Assembly (NCBI GenBank): GCA_016794425.1
Contig: JAEUHR010000018.1
Location: forward strand, 1-64,000
Reading direction: 5' to 3'
DNA: 64,000 nt
Source: Planctomycetota bacterium
GTDB lineage: Bacteria; Planctomycetota; UBA1135; UBA2386
How positions within the stretch are numbered: position 1 is the stretch's first letter; each line of letters starts with the position of its first letter. The notes under the pieces were generated by a model that ran no database searches, had not been told where the DNA came from, and saw nothing but the letters and a program-made list of their open reading frames with translations. This document shows, piece by piece, positions 16,703-27,315 of the stretch. Made by a program: the position numbers and the translations under genes.

Positions 16703-17547
16703 CCGCGCGGAGCAGGCCGTCGCCGCCGCCGTCGCTGCGCTCGCTGCAGCGCTGGTTCGCCGCCGTGGTCGAACATCCGGCGACTGCCGACGTCGCGCTG
16801 CGGTCGCGCGCCGCCGCGGCGATCGTGCCACCCGCGGCCGCGGCCCGCGGCGCCGTCGTGCTCGGCAACGCGCGCATGACGCCGGCCGAGCGGCTGCAGG
16901 TCTACAACGGCGCCTACCTGGCGCGCCTGCTCGAGGTGCTGCAGGGCGACTTCGGCGCGCTGCAGCAGGCGCTCGGCGAGGATCGCTTCCGCGCGCTGGT
17001 CGCGAAGTTCGTCGTTGCGCATCCCAGCCGCCACCCGAACCTGAACCAGCTCGGCCGCCCGTTGCCCGGCTTCGTCGCGCGGCAGCGCGATCTGCCGCAC
17101 CGGCCGTTCCTCGCCGAGCTGGCGACGCTCGAGCGCGCGGTCAGCGACGCGTTCGACGCGCCGGAGTTCACGCCGCTCGCGAACGACCGCCTCGCCGCCG
17201 TGCCGCCCGAGCGCTGGGCCACGGCCCGGCTGACGCTGAATCCGTCGGTGCAGCTGTGCGCGTTCCGCCATCCGGTCGACGAGTGGTACCAGGCCTGGAA
17301 GGAAGGCCGGCCGCGGCCCGTGCCGGCGCGCGCGGCGAGCTGGCTCGTGGTCTTCCGCCGCGACGACCGGGTCTGGCGCCAGCGGCTCGAGCGGCCGGCC
17401 TTCGCGGTGCTGGCCGCGCTCGCCGAGGGTGTGCCGCTGGCACCGGCGCTCGAACGCGCGCGCGGCGCCGCGGCGGTCGGCGAGTGGTTCCAGGGCTTCG
17501 CGCGCGACGGCCTGTTCACCGCCGTCGACCTGCGGCGGCGCCGCTGA
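16699..17547 (+). CDS. DUF2063 partner protein (BufC/MbnC-like)
   Basis: 282 aa with GTG start overlapping the DUF692 stop. DUF2063 proteins carry an N-terminal helical DNA-binding-like domain and act as the recognition partner that presents the precursor to the MNIO enzyme. Visible family features are LRSLQRWFAAVV near the start and the block MTPAERLQVYNGAYLARLLEVL (about residues 57-78), then DRFRALVAKFV and HPNLNQLG. Together with the two upstream genes it makes a complete precursor-maturase-partner cassette. No dedicated exporter is next to it; the precursor has its own Sec signal. Confidence 0.86.
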   Translation: MTARSRPSPPPSLRSLQRWFAAVVEHPATADVALRSRAAAAIVPPAAAARGAVVLGNARMTPAERLQVYNGAYLARLLEVLQGDFGALQQALGEDRFRALVAKFVVAHPSRHPNLNQLGRPLPGFVARQRDLPHRPFLAELATLERAVSDAFDAPEFTPLANDRLAAVPPERWATARLTLNPSVQLCAFRHPVDEWYQAWKEGRPRPVPARAASWLVVFRRDDRVWRQRLERPAFAVLAALAEGVPLAPALERARGAAAVGEWFQGFARDGLFTAVDLRRRR

Positions 17548-17640
17548 CGGCGCGACGCAACCGTCTTCACGAAGCAGGATTTTGCGGCCTCTGCTCCCGT
17601 CCGCGCGGCCGGCGCGCGACGATGGTTCGTCCGCACCGCC

Positions 17641-19221
<1,581 letters not shown>

Positions 19222-19237
19222 CGACGCGCCGCCGCGG

Positions 19238-20701
19238 TCAGCGGAAGCGCGTCGCCTTGCCGATCCGCGAGCCGGCTTCGGCCCAGGCGCGCCACTCGGC
19301 TTCGACCGCGGCCAGCGGGCGCTCGAGCGCGGCCGCGAACGCCGCCTCGACCTGCTCGGGCAGCAATTCGCTCTGGTTCAGCTTCTGCACCAGCACCGGC
19401 CAGTCGTCCGGATACCGCGCGAGCAGCCACAGCTGGAAGCTCCAGGCCTGGATCCGCACGTCCTCGCGGAAGGCGTCCAGCCGTTCGCGCGGCACCTGCA
19501 CGAGTGGCACCGCGGTGTCGTTCGCCAGCATCTCCTGCAGGCGATCGAACCAGACCGCGGGCTCGCTCTTCGGCAGCTCGAACGTGCCGGCGTAGGTCTT
19601 CGGCAGCGAGCCGTAGCGGCTGTGCGTGGTGCCGCACAAGAGCCACGTCGCCGCGTGCACGCAGCCCTGCAGCAGCGCCGGGTTCACGCGGCGGCAGCCG
19701 TGGTTGGTCGCGGCAGCGACGGCCTTGTCGGCGTCGAGCGCGGCGTCGTGGATCTGCCACGCGGCCTCGCCGCCGCGGACCTGGATCGTGTTGCCGCTGA
19801 ACGCGCGCGCTTCTTCGGCCGACATCTTGCCGCGCAGGCTCTCCTGCTGCAGCAGCACGTCGCGCTGCGTCTCGGTGCGCACGATCGCGTGCCACTGCAG
19901 CGGCGGCCGCACGCGCGACGCCGCTTCGACGCCGAACAGGAACTGCCACAGAGTGTAGCCGCGTTCGGCCCACAGCGCCGACGCGCGCGCCGCCTCCGGC
20001 GCGTCGTTGACCCAGTAGGTGAAGTGCGGCGACTTTGCGCCGACGAACGGCAGCCGCGTCGCCTGCAGCTCACGTGGCATCGCGTCCGGCGGCAGGTCCT
20101 GGATCTCGAACGGCTGTTCGGCGATCTCGTTCGCCTTGGCGCGGATCGCCAGGAACCGCCGCACGAACGCGATCTGCGCCGCGTTGCCGCGGAAGCCGTT
20201 CACCTCCTCGTGGCCGAGCGTCTGGTGCGTGCGCGCGTCGTCGGGTTCGTAGTCGAGGCTGCGTTCGAGGTGGCGGCGACCGGCCTCTTCGTCGGTCTTC
20301 CACAGCTGCATGCCGAGGTCGCGGTGCAGTTTCGCGAGCTGTTTGGCGGTGCTCCGCCACGCCGCATCGACCGCGGCCCGCTGTTTCGGCGTCGCCGCGT
20401 CGGCGCCGGCCGGCGCCGGCCCGCCCGTCTGCCACGTGTCGCCGACCAGGCGGTGGCCGAGCGCGGTGCGCGCGGCCTGGTGCTGCGGGTCGTAGCCGTC
20501 GACCACGAGCTGCCACGCGGTGCGCGCGCGCGACGGCAGCTTGTTGGTGTCACAGGTCTTCGCGAACGACGCCAGCAGGCCGACGGCTCTGGTGGCCAGC
20601 TGGCCTTCGAGCGCCTCGGCCGGGGCGTCCTTCTGCGCGGTGGCGGCGGCAGCGAGCCAGACGAGGGCGGCCACGACCGCGGCGGGGCTTTGGCTGTGCA
20701 T
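19238..20701 (-). CDS. Exported hypothetical protein
   Basis: 487 aa with an N-terminal signal peptide ([22 protein letters not shown] then QKDAP). The mature part is largely helical with one TPR-like stretch ([20 protein letters not shown]) and a mixed region from about 230 ([20 protein letters not shown]) that recalls the start of peptidase-MA-like domains, but I find no HExxH motif. It converges with the M20 gene. Function unknown. Confidence 0.75.
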   Translation of the reverse strand: MHSQSPAAVVAALVWLAAAATAQKDAPAEALEGQLATRAVGLLASFAKTCDTNKLPSRARTAWQLVVDGYDPQHQAARTALGHRLVGDTWQTGGPAPAGADAATPKQRAAVDAAWRSTAKQLAKLHRDLGMQLWKTDEEAGRRHLERSLDYEPDDARTHQTLGHEEVNGFRGNAAQIAFVRRFLAIRAKANEIAEQPFEIQDLPPDAMPRELQATRLPFVGAKSPHFTYWVNDAPEAARASALWAERGYTLWQFLFGVEAASRVRPPLQWHAIVRTETQRDVLLQQESLRGKMSAEEARAFSGNTIQVRGGEAAWQIHDAALDADKAVAAATNHGCRRVNPALLQGCVHAATWLLCGTTHSRYGSLPKTYAGTFELPKSEPAVWFDRLQEMLANDTAVPLVQVPRERLDAFREDVRIQAWSFQLWLLARYPDDWPVLVQKLNQSELLPEQVEAAFAAALERPLAAVEAEWRAWAEAGSRIGKATRFR

Positions 20702-20786
20702 GCGCGGAGCCTACGGCAGCGCCGACTGCCGGCGAACCGCCGGCTGTCGTTGGTCCCGCGGCGGTCGAACTGGTAGACAAGCGGCA

Positions 20787-21305
20787 ATGGCCAACCCCCG
20801 CGTCTTCTTCGACATCCACATCGGCGGCAAGTCCGCCGGCCGCGTCGTCTTCGAACTGTTCGCCGACAAGGTGCCGACGACCGCCGAGAACTTCCGCGCG
20901 CTGTGCACCGGCGAGAAGGGCGCGGGCGCGTCCGGCAAGGCGCTGCACTACAAGGGCTCGCGCTTCCACCGCATCATCCCGCAGTTCATGTGCCAGGGCG
21001 GCGATTTCACGCGCGGCAACGGCACCGGCGGCGAGTCGATCTACGGCGAGAAGTTCAAGGACGAGAACTTCCACCACAAGCACACGACGCCCGGCCTGCT
21101 GTCGATGGCCAACGCGGGCCCGAACACGAACGGCTCGCAGTTCTTCATCACGACCGTGGCGACGCCGTGGCTCGACGGCAAGCACGTCGTGTTCGGCAAG
21201 GTCGTCGAGGGCATGGCGATCGTCACGAAGATGGAAGCGGTCGGTTCGCGCACCGGTACGCCGGCGCAGGACGTCGAGATCGCCGACTGCGGCGAACTGA
21301 AGTGA
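20787..21305 (+). CDS. Cyclophilin-type peptidyl-prolyl isomerase
   Basis: 172 aa, no signal peptide, cytoplasmic. It catalyses proline cis-trans isomerisation. The active-site pattern is complete: [16 protein letters not shown] contains the catalytic Arg and Phe/Gln residues, and [23 protein letters not shown] complete the pocket. The insertions [17 protein letters not shown] and [15 protein letters not shown] are those of eukaryotic cyclophilin A rather than compact bacterial PpiB. It is divergent from the exported gene at 19238 across 85 bp. Confidence 0.94.
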   Translation: MANPRVFFDIHIGGKSAGRVVFELFADKVPTTAENFRALCTGEKGAGASGKALHYKGSRFHRIIPQFMCQGGDFTRGNGTGGESIYGEKFKDENFHHKHTTPGLLSMANAGPNTNGSQFFITTVATPWLDGKHVVFGKVVEGMAIVTKMEAVGSRTGTPAQDVEIADCGELK

Positions 21306-21317
21306 CCGCCGGCGGCG

Positions 21318-23354
21318 CTACGTCGCCTTGACGAGCCAGCGCCGCAGCGTGGCGATCAGCGACCCGCGGTCGACCGGCTTGCTGACGAAGTCGTCGCAGC
21401 CGGCCGCGAGGCAGCGTTCGCGGTCGCCTTGCAGCGCATTGGCGGTGATCGCGACCACCGGCTTGCGGATGCCGTGCCGGCGCAGCTCCTGCGTCGCCTC
21501 GTAGCCGTCGAGCACCGGCATCTGCATGTCCATCAGCACGAGATCGAACGACGAGGCGCCGTCCTGCAGCAGCAGATCGACCGCGTCGCGGCCGTTCTCG
21601 GCCATCGCGACGTCCAGCCCGGCCCGGCGCAGCAGGTGGCCCAGCAGCCGCCGGTTGTCGGGGCCGTCCTCGACCAGCAGCACGCGGCCGTGCAGGTCGC
21701 CGGTCGTGGTCGAGCCGGCCTGAGCGGGCGCCGCGTCGGCCGCGGCGGCCGGGAACGACGACGTCGGCAGCCGCAGCACGAACGTGCTGCCGCGCCCCGG
21801 CTCGCTGCTGACCGTGATGTCGCCGCCCATCGCCCGGGCCAGGCGCCGCGAGATCGCGAGGCCGAGGCCGGTGCCGCCGTGCTGCCGCGACGCCGAATCG
21901 TCGATCTGGCGGAACGGCTGGAACAGGCGCTTCTGCGCTTCCGGCGCGATACCCGGGCCAGTGTCGACGACGCGGAACTGCGCCTGCGTCGGCGCGGCCT
22001 GCTGCACCTGCACGACGACGCTGCCGGCCTTGGTGAACTTGATCGCGTTGCCGACCAGGTTGACCAGGATCTGCCGCAGGCGGAACGGATCCGCCAGCAT
22101 GCCGAGCCGCGTCGCGAACGGTTCGACGCGCAGCTCGAGCCCGCGGCGCCGAGCCTGGTCGTTCAGCATCGCCGCGACCTCGGCCGCCATCGCGTTCGCG
22201 TCGCACGTCTCGGCCTGGATGCGGACCGCATCGGCTTCGAGCTTCGACAGATCGAGGATGTCGCTGAGCACCTCGAGCAGGTGGCGGCCGCTGCGGCGGA
22301 TCGTGTCGAGGAACAGCCGGTGCTGCTCCGGCTCGTACGACGGGTCGGCCAGCAGGTCCGTGAAGCCGAGGATCGACGTCAGCGGCGTGCGCAGTTCGTG
22401 GCTCATGTTGGCCAGGAACGCCGACTTCGCCTGGTTCGCGGCTTCGGCCTCGGTCATCGCGCTGCGCAGCCGGTCGTTGGCGGACTCCAGTTCGTCGTTC
22501 TTGGTCGCCAGCACCGCGTGCAGCGCGCGTTCGCGATCGAGCAGCAGCAGCGAGCCGGCGCCGATCAGCAGCAGCAGCGTGGTGCCGAACAAGAGCAGCG
22601 TGCCGGCGCGCCGGCCGAGGATCGCCTCGAGCCACTTGCTGGCGTCGTAGTCGACGCCCAGCACACCGATCACCCGGCCGGTGCGGTCGTGCAGCGGCGC
22701 GTAGGCGGATACCCAGACACCCCAGCGATCGGCGACCGGCTCGTGGTCGAACCGGGGCTCGCCGGCGAACACCCGGTCGAGCAGTTCGGTCTCTTCGGGC
22801 GACACGTCGTAGAGCTCGCCGATGTCGGTGCGGGCCTCGCGGTCGCCTTCGTAGGCCCCGTTGTGGTCGTAGTCGGTCTCCGAGTCGACGACCAGCAGCG
22901 TCGCGCCCTCGGCGTCGCGGTGGAACGTGTAGATGTCGTGGGCGCTCGGATTGACGCGCAGCCACTGTTTCTGCTGCTCGATCAGGCGCAGGTAGGTCGG
23001 ATCGTCGGCGGCGGTGTCGAGTCCGACGTCGGCGTAGCCGAGTTGTTCGTGGCCGATCGCGTAGGTCGGCGCGAAACCCTCGAGCATCGCGCGCATGCGT
23101 TCCTGCTCCTGCCGCGCCGCGAGGTCGGCGACCAGCACACCGCCGATCGTCATCACGGTCAGCGCCCACATCGCCCCGCGGTACCAGCGCGGCCCGAGAC
23201 CACGGCGCCGCAGGTGCCGCAGCAGCCAGACGCCGGTCACCGCGGCGCCCAGCGCGAACAGCAGCTGGTCGACGCGGTACTCGTACAGCGCGGTCAGGAA
23301 CGTCGGGTGCACGTGTCGGCGGATTGGGTGGGGCTCCGGCCGGTCGGGCAACAT
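21318..23354 (-). CDS. Hybrid sensor histidine kinase with C-terminal receiver
   Basis: 678 aa. Order: N-terminal transmembrane helices (about 28-45 and 60-78), a probable extracytoplasmic sensor domain of about 170 residues (dCACHE/PDC-like by position), another transmembrane segment (about 252-275), a coiled linker, HisKA with phosphoacceptor His319 in ANMSHELRTPL, HATPase_c with N-box LVNLVGNAIKF, DTGPGIA and GGTGLGLAIS, and a receiver with Asp609 in LVLMDMQMPVLDG. No adjacent histidine phosphotransfer or output protein, so the signal and target are unknown. Confidence 0.93.
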   Translation of the reverse strand: MLPDRPEPHPIRRHVHPTFLTALYEYRVDQLLFALGAAVTGVWLLRHLRRRGLGPRWYRGAMWALTVMTIGGVLVADLAARQEQERMRAMLEGFAPTYAIGHEQLGYADVGLDTAADDPTYLRLIEQQKQWLRVNPSAHDIYTFHRDAEGATLLVVDSETDYDHNGAYEGDREARTDIGELYDVSPEETELLDRVFAGEPRFDHEPVADRWGVWVSAYAPLHDRTGRVIGVLGVDYDASKWLEAILGRRAGTLLLFGTTLLLLIGAGSLLLLDRERALHAVLATKNDELESANDRLRSAMTEAEAANQAKSAFLANMSHELRTPLTSILGFTDLLADPSYEPEQHRLFLDTIRRSGRHLLEVLSDILDLSKLEADAVRIQAETCDANAMAAEVAAMLNDQARRRGLELRVEPFATRLGMLADPFRLRQILVNLVGNAIKFTKAGSVVVQVQQAAPTQAQFRVVDTGPGIAPEAQKRLFQPFRQIDDSASRQHGGTGLGLAISRRLARAMGGDITVSSEPGRGSTFVLRLPTSSFPAAAADAAPAQAGSTTTGDLHGRVLLVEDGPDNRRLLGHLLRRAGLDVAMAENGRDAVDLLLQDGASSFDLVLMDMQMPVLDGYEATQELRRHGIRKPVVAITANALQGDRERCLAAGCDDFVSKPVDRGSLIATLRRWLVKAT

Positions 23355-23494
23355 GCCGGAACCGCCCGGTTCATCGGCAGGCGCAAGGGGTTGGGAGCAG
23401 GTCCGGGGTCGCCCCTGCGGGAAGTCCCGATGCCGCCGTGGTTCCGGCGTGCGCCCCTTGCACGGCCGCGCGCGGCGTCGACAGTCTCGGCGCG

Positions 23495-25123
23495 ATGTAC
23501 GGCCTGATGCAGGAAGTGCCGCTGACCGTGGACTCGATCCTGCGGCGCGCGCGGTCCGTGTTCGCGGCGCGCGAGGTCGTGAGCCGCCGCGACGACGGCC
23601 AGCTGCACCGCACCAGCTACGGCGAAGTCGCCGCGCGTGCCGAGCGGCTGATGGGCGCGCTGCATGCGCTCGGCGTGCGGCCCGGCGACCGCGTCGCGAC
23701 GCTCGCGTGGAACAGCCACCGCCACCTGGAGGCGTACTTCGCGGTGCCGTGCCTCGGCGCGGTGCTGCACACGGTCAACGTGCGGCTCACGCGCGAGCAG
23801 ATCGCCTGGGTCGTGCGGCACGCCGGCGACCGCGTCGTGCTGGTCGACCGTTCGCTGGTGCCCGCGCTGCAGGCGGCGTTGCCGGATCTGCCGTCGGACC
23901 TGCGCTACGTCGTGTTCGACGACGACGGCCGCGGCGCCGCGGCCGCGCTGCCCGGTGCGCTGGACTACGAAGCGCTGCTGGCCACAGCGGCGCCGCTGCC
24001 GGCTCTGCCGGTGCTCGACGAACGCGCCGCGGCCGGCCTGTGCTACACGTCGGGCACGACCGGCGAGCCGAAGGGCGTGCTCTATTCGCACCGCAGCACG
24101 GTGCTGCACGCGTTCGGCTGCGGCATGGCCGATTCGCTCGGCATCGCGCAGCGCGACTGCGTGCTGCCGGTCGTGCCGATGTTCCACGTCAACGCCTGGG
24201 GCCTGCCGTACGCCTGTGCGCTGGTCGGCAGCAAGCTCGTGCTGCCGGGCTCTCACCTCGGCGGCGACGCGCTGGCGGCGCTGCTCGAACAGGAGCGCGT
24301 GACGTTCGCGGCCGGCGTGCCGACGATCTGGAACCTGGTGCTGCAGAGCCAGCGCCGTCGGCGCCGCGACCTGTCGGCACTGCGCCGCATCGTGCTCGGT
24401 GGCGCGCCGGCGCCGCGCGCGCTGGTCGAGGCGTGGCAGGCCGAGTGCGGCGTGCCGATCACGCATGCCTGGGGCATGACCGAGACCTCGCCGGTCGGCG
24501 CCTGCACGCACGCCGGCAGCACCGGTCTCGCGCCCGACGACCCGGCCGACTTCACGCTGCGCGAGAAGCCCGGGCGGCCGGTGCCTGGCCTCGAGGCCAA
24601 GGTGGTCGGCGACGACGGCCGCGAACTGCCGTGGGACGGCGCCAGCAGCGGCGAGCTGTGCGTGCGCGGGCCGTGGGTCGCCAGCGCCTACTTCGGCATC
24701 GCCGCCCACGAGGCGTTCGCGGACGCCGGCTGGTTCCGCACCGGCGACATGGCGACGATCGACGCCGACGGCCGCATCGCGATCACCGATCGCAAGAAGG
24801 ACCTGATCAAGAGCCGCGGCGAGTGGATCTCGAGCAATGCGCTCGAGAACGCCGCGCTGCGCTGCGACGGCGTGCTCGAGGCCGCCGTGGTCGCGCGGCC
24901 GGATGCGCTGCGCGACGAGGCGCCGGTGCTGTTCGTGGTCGCCCGCGATGCGGCGGCGCCGCCGAGCGCGCACGCGCTGGTCGCGTGGCTCGGCGCGTCG
25001 TTCCCGCGCTGGCAGCTGCCGCGGCCCGAGGACGTGCACGTCGTCGACGCGATCCCGAAGACCAGCGTCGGCAAGATCGACAAGAAGCTGCTGCGTCGCC
25101 GCCTGCGCGAGCAGCAACCGTGA
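23495..25123 (+). CDS. Acyl-CoA synthetase (AMP-binding, fatty-acid--CoA ligase type)
   Basis: 542 aa. It activates a carboxylic acid, probably a fatty acid, via an acyl-adenylate to the CoA thioester. The P-loop motif YTSGTTGEPKGV, the A5 motif GMTETSP, the A8 hinge FRTGDMATIDADGRIAI with DRKKDLIKSRGEWIS, and the A10 lysine in KTSVGKIDKK are present. Chain-length specificity cannot be read. The ATG at 23495 is chosen because homologous sequence (MQEVPLTVDSIL) starts just after it. The CocE-type hydrolase follows after 8 bp. Confidence 0.92.
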   Translation: MYGLMQEVPLTVDSILRRARSVFAAREVVSRRDDGQLHRTSYGEVAARAERLMGALHALGVRPGDRVATLAWNSHRHLEAYFAVPCLGAVLHTVNVRLTREQIAWVVRHAGDRVVLVDRSLVPALQAALPDLPSDLRYVVFDDDGRGAAAALPGALDYEALLATAAPLPALPVLDERAAAGLCYTSGTTGEPKGVLYSHRSTVLHAFGCGMADSLGIAQRDCVLPVVPMFHVNAWGLPYACALVGSKLVLPGSHLGGDALAALLEQERVTFAAGVPTIWNLVLQSQRRRRRDLSALRRIVLGGAPAPRALVEAWQAECGVPITHAWGMTETSPVGACTHAGSTGLAPDDPADFTLREKPGRPVPGLEAKVVGDDGRELPWDGASSGELCVRGPWVASAYFGIAAHEAFADAGWFRTGDMATIDADGRIAITDRKKDLIKSRGEWISSNALENAALRCDGVLEAAVVARPDALRDEAPVLFVVARDAAAPPSAHALVAWLGASFPRWQLPRPEDVHVVDAIPKTSVGKIDKKLLRRRLREQQP

Positions 25124-25131
25124 GGCATCCC

Positions 25132-26973
25132 ATGATCGAGTCCAGGTTGTTCGTTCGTTCGACTGCCGTCATCTGTGTTCTGTCCGGTCCGCTGTGCGCG
25201 CAGGAGGCCGAGCGCGCCGCACCGGTGTTCGAGGACGGCCAGGCGCAGGTCGTCGAGGCCTTCGCGAAGCCGTCGTCGTGGATCCGCGAGGCGCTGTGGG
25301 TCGAGACCGCGTTCGACAGCGACGGCGACGGCACGCCCGATCGCATGCACGTCGACGTGACGCGGCCGCGCCAGACCGAGACCGAAGGGCTGAAGGTGCC
25401 CGTCGTCTACGAGACCAGCCCGTACTTCACCGGCGTCGCCGGCAACGACCCGCGGTTCTTCTGGGATCCGCGGCAGGAACTCGGCGCCGAACCGCCGCCG
25501 CGCAGCGCGATGCCGCCGGTGCGGTCGACGGCGCGTCCCGACCGGATCGCCAACAGCGAGGTGCGCAACTGGGTGCCGCGCGGGTTCGCGGTCGTGCACT
25601 CGTGTTCGCCGGGCACGGGCCTGTCGCAGGGCTGCCCGACGATCGGCGGCGAGAACGAGGCGCTGGCGCCGAAGGCCGTGATCGACTGGCTGTGCGGCCG
25701 CGCCAAGGGCTACACGACGATCGACGGCAAGGAAGAGGTGGTCGCCGACTGGTGCAGCGGCAAGGTCGGCATGATCGGTGCGAGCTACAACGGCACGCTG
25801 CCGATCGCCGCGGCCGCGACCGGCGTCGAGGGCCTGGCGGCGATCGTGCCGATCGCGCCGAACACGTCCTACTACCTCTACTACCGCAGCAACGGCCTGG
25901 TGCGGCACCCCGGCGGTTACATGGGCGAGGACATCGACGTGCTGTACGACTTCGTCAACAGCGGCGATCCGGCGCGTCGCGACTGGTGCAACGAACACGT
26001 GCGCGACGGCGTGCTGAAGAAGCACCAGGACCGCGCGACCGGCGACTTCAACGACTTCTGGTTCACGCGCGACTACCTGCGCGACGTCGACAAGATCCGC
26101 GCCGCGACGCTGATGGCGCACGGGCTCAACGACTGGAACGTGATGCCCGAGCACAGCGTGCGCGTCTACGCGGCGCTGAAGCAGCGCGCGGTGCCGTGCC
26201 TCGCGTTCTTCCACCAGGGCGGCCACGAGGGTGCGCCGCCGCTCGAACTGGTGAACCGCTGGTTCACGCGGTTCCTCTACGGCGTCGAGAACGGCATCGA
26301 GACCGGACCGAAGAGCTGGATCGTGCGCGAAGACGATGCGCCGACGCAGCCGACGACCTACGCCGACTATCCGCACCCCGACGCGGCGCCGGTCACGCTG
26401 CACCTGCGAGCCGGTGGCGGCAAGGTCGGCGGCCTCGCGCTCGGCGCGGCGGCGTCGAGCCAGGGCAAGGAGACGCTGGTCGACGACGCGCAGGTGCACG
26501 GCAGCAAGCTCGCGCAGGCCGCCGAGTCGCCGCACCGGCTGCTCTATGCGACGCCGCCGCTGGTGCAGCCGCTGCACCTGTCGGGCACGGCGCGGATCAC
26601 GCTGCGCCTCGCGTGCAGCAAGCCGGCGACGAACCTGTCGGTGTGGCTGGTGACGCTGCCGTGGCAGGGCACGTCGGTGCAGAACGTCGTCACGCGCGGC
26701 TGGGCCGACCCGCAGAACCGCAACTCGCTGACCAAGAGCGAACCGCTGGTGCCCGGTGAGTTCGTCGACGTCACGTTCGACCTGCAGCCCGACGACCAGG
26801 TGCTCGAAGCGGGCAAGCAGCTCGCGCTGATGGTGTTTGCCAGCGACCGCGACTTCACGCTGTGGCCGCCGCCCGGCACCGAACTGACCGTCGACCTCGA
26901 TGCGACGACGCTGGTGCTGCCGGTGGTCGGCGGCGAAGCGGCGCTGCGGACCGCGACCGGCGCGGACAAGTGA
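25132..26973 (+). CDS. Exported CocE/NonD-family alpha/beta hydrolase (X-Pro dipeptidyl-peptidase type)
   Basis: 613 aa with a signal peptide (MIESRLFVRSTAVICVLSGPLCA, then QEAER). The S15-type catalytic domain has nucleophile Ser218 in GMIGASYNG, the acid in HGLNDWNV and the His in HQGGHEGAP. A C-terminal jelly-roll domain (from about 420, with TLRLACSKPATNLSVWLV) matches the X-Pro/cocaine-esterase C-domain. It probably cleaves peptides or esters in the periplasm or outside. It shares its last 4 bases with the next gene. Confidence 0.88.
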   Translation: MIESRLFVRSTAVICVLSGPLCAQEAERAAPVFEDGQAQVVEAFAKPSSWIREALWVETAFDSDGDGTPDRMHVDVTRPRQTETEGLKVPVVYETSPYFTGVAGNDPRFFWDPRQELGAEPPPRSAMPPVRSTARPDRIANSEVRNWVPRGFAVVHSCSPGTGLSQGCPTIGGENEALAPKAVIDWLCGRAKGYTTIDGKEEVVADWCSGKVGMIGASYNGTLPIAAAATGVEGLAAIVPIAPNTSYYLYYRSNGLVRHPGGYMGEDIDVLYDFVNSGDPARRDWCNEHVRDGVLKKHQDRATGDFNDFWFTRDYLRDVDKIRAATLMAHGLNDWNVMPEHSVRVYAALKQRAVPCLAFFHQGGHEGAPPLELVNRWFTRFLYGVENGIETGPKSWIVREDDAPTQPTTYADYPHPDAAPVTLHLRAGGGKVGGLALGAAASSQGKETLVDDAQVHGSKLAQAAESPHRLLYATPPLVQPLHLSGTARITLRLACSKPATNLSVWLVTLPWQGTSVQNVVTRGWADPQNRNSLTKSEPLVPGEFVDVTFDLQPDDQVLEAGKQLALMVFASDRDFTLWPPPGTELTVDLDATTLVLPVVGGEAALRTATGADK

Positions 26974-27308
26974 CGCCGGCGCAGTTCCGCAAGGCGGCGC
27001 TGGCACTGCCCGACGTCGTCGAAGGCAGCCACCACGAGCACGCGGACTTCCGCGCCGGCGGCCGCGTGTTCGCATCGCTGTGGCCCGACGGCGAGCGCGC
27101 GATGGTCAAGCTGCCGCCGGACGAGCAGCGGCGGCTGTGTGAACGGCTGGCCGGAGCCGCCGTGCCGGCGACCGGCGCGTGGGGGCGTGCCGGGTGCACC
27201 GTGGTGCGGCTCGCGGCGTGGACGGTCGCCGATGCGAAGGATGCGCTGACGCAGGCGTGGCAGGCCGCGACCGCGGCGCGGCCGCCGCGGCGGCGTCGCG
27301 TCGACTGA
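26970..27308 (+). CDS. MmcQ/YjbR-family small protein
   Basis: 112 aa with GTG start overlapping the previous TGA. The family pattern is clear: FRKAALALPDVVEGSHHEHADFR, then VFASLWPDGERAMVKLPPDEQ and a C-terminal helix. YjbR/MmcQ proteins adopt a double-wing fold; their role is not established. It converges with the large cytochrome gene 7 bp away. Confidence 0.82.
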   Translation: MTPAQFRKAALALPDVVEGSHHEHADFRAGGRVFASLWPDGERAMVKLPPDEQRRLCERLAGAAVPATGAWGRAGCTVVRLAAWTVADAKDALTQAWQAATAARPPRRRRVD

Positions 27309-27315
27309 CGGCCGG

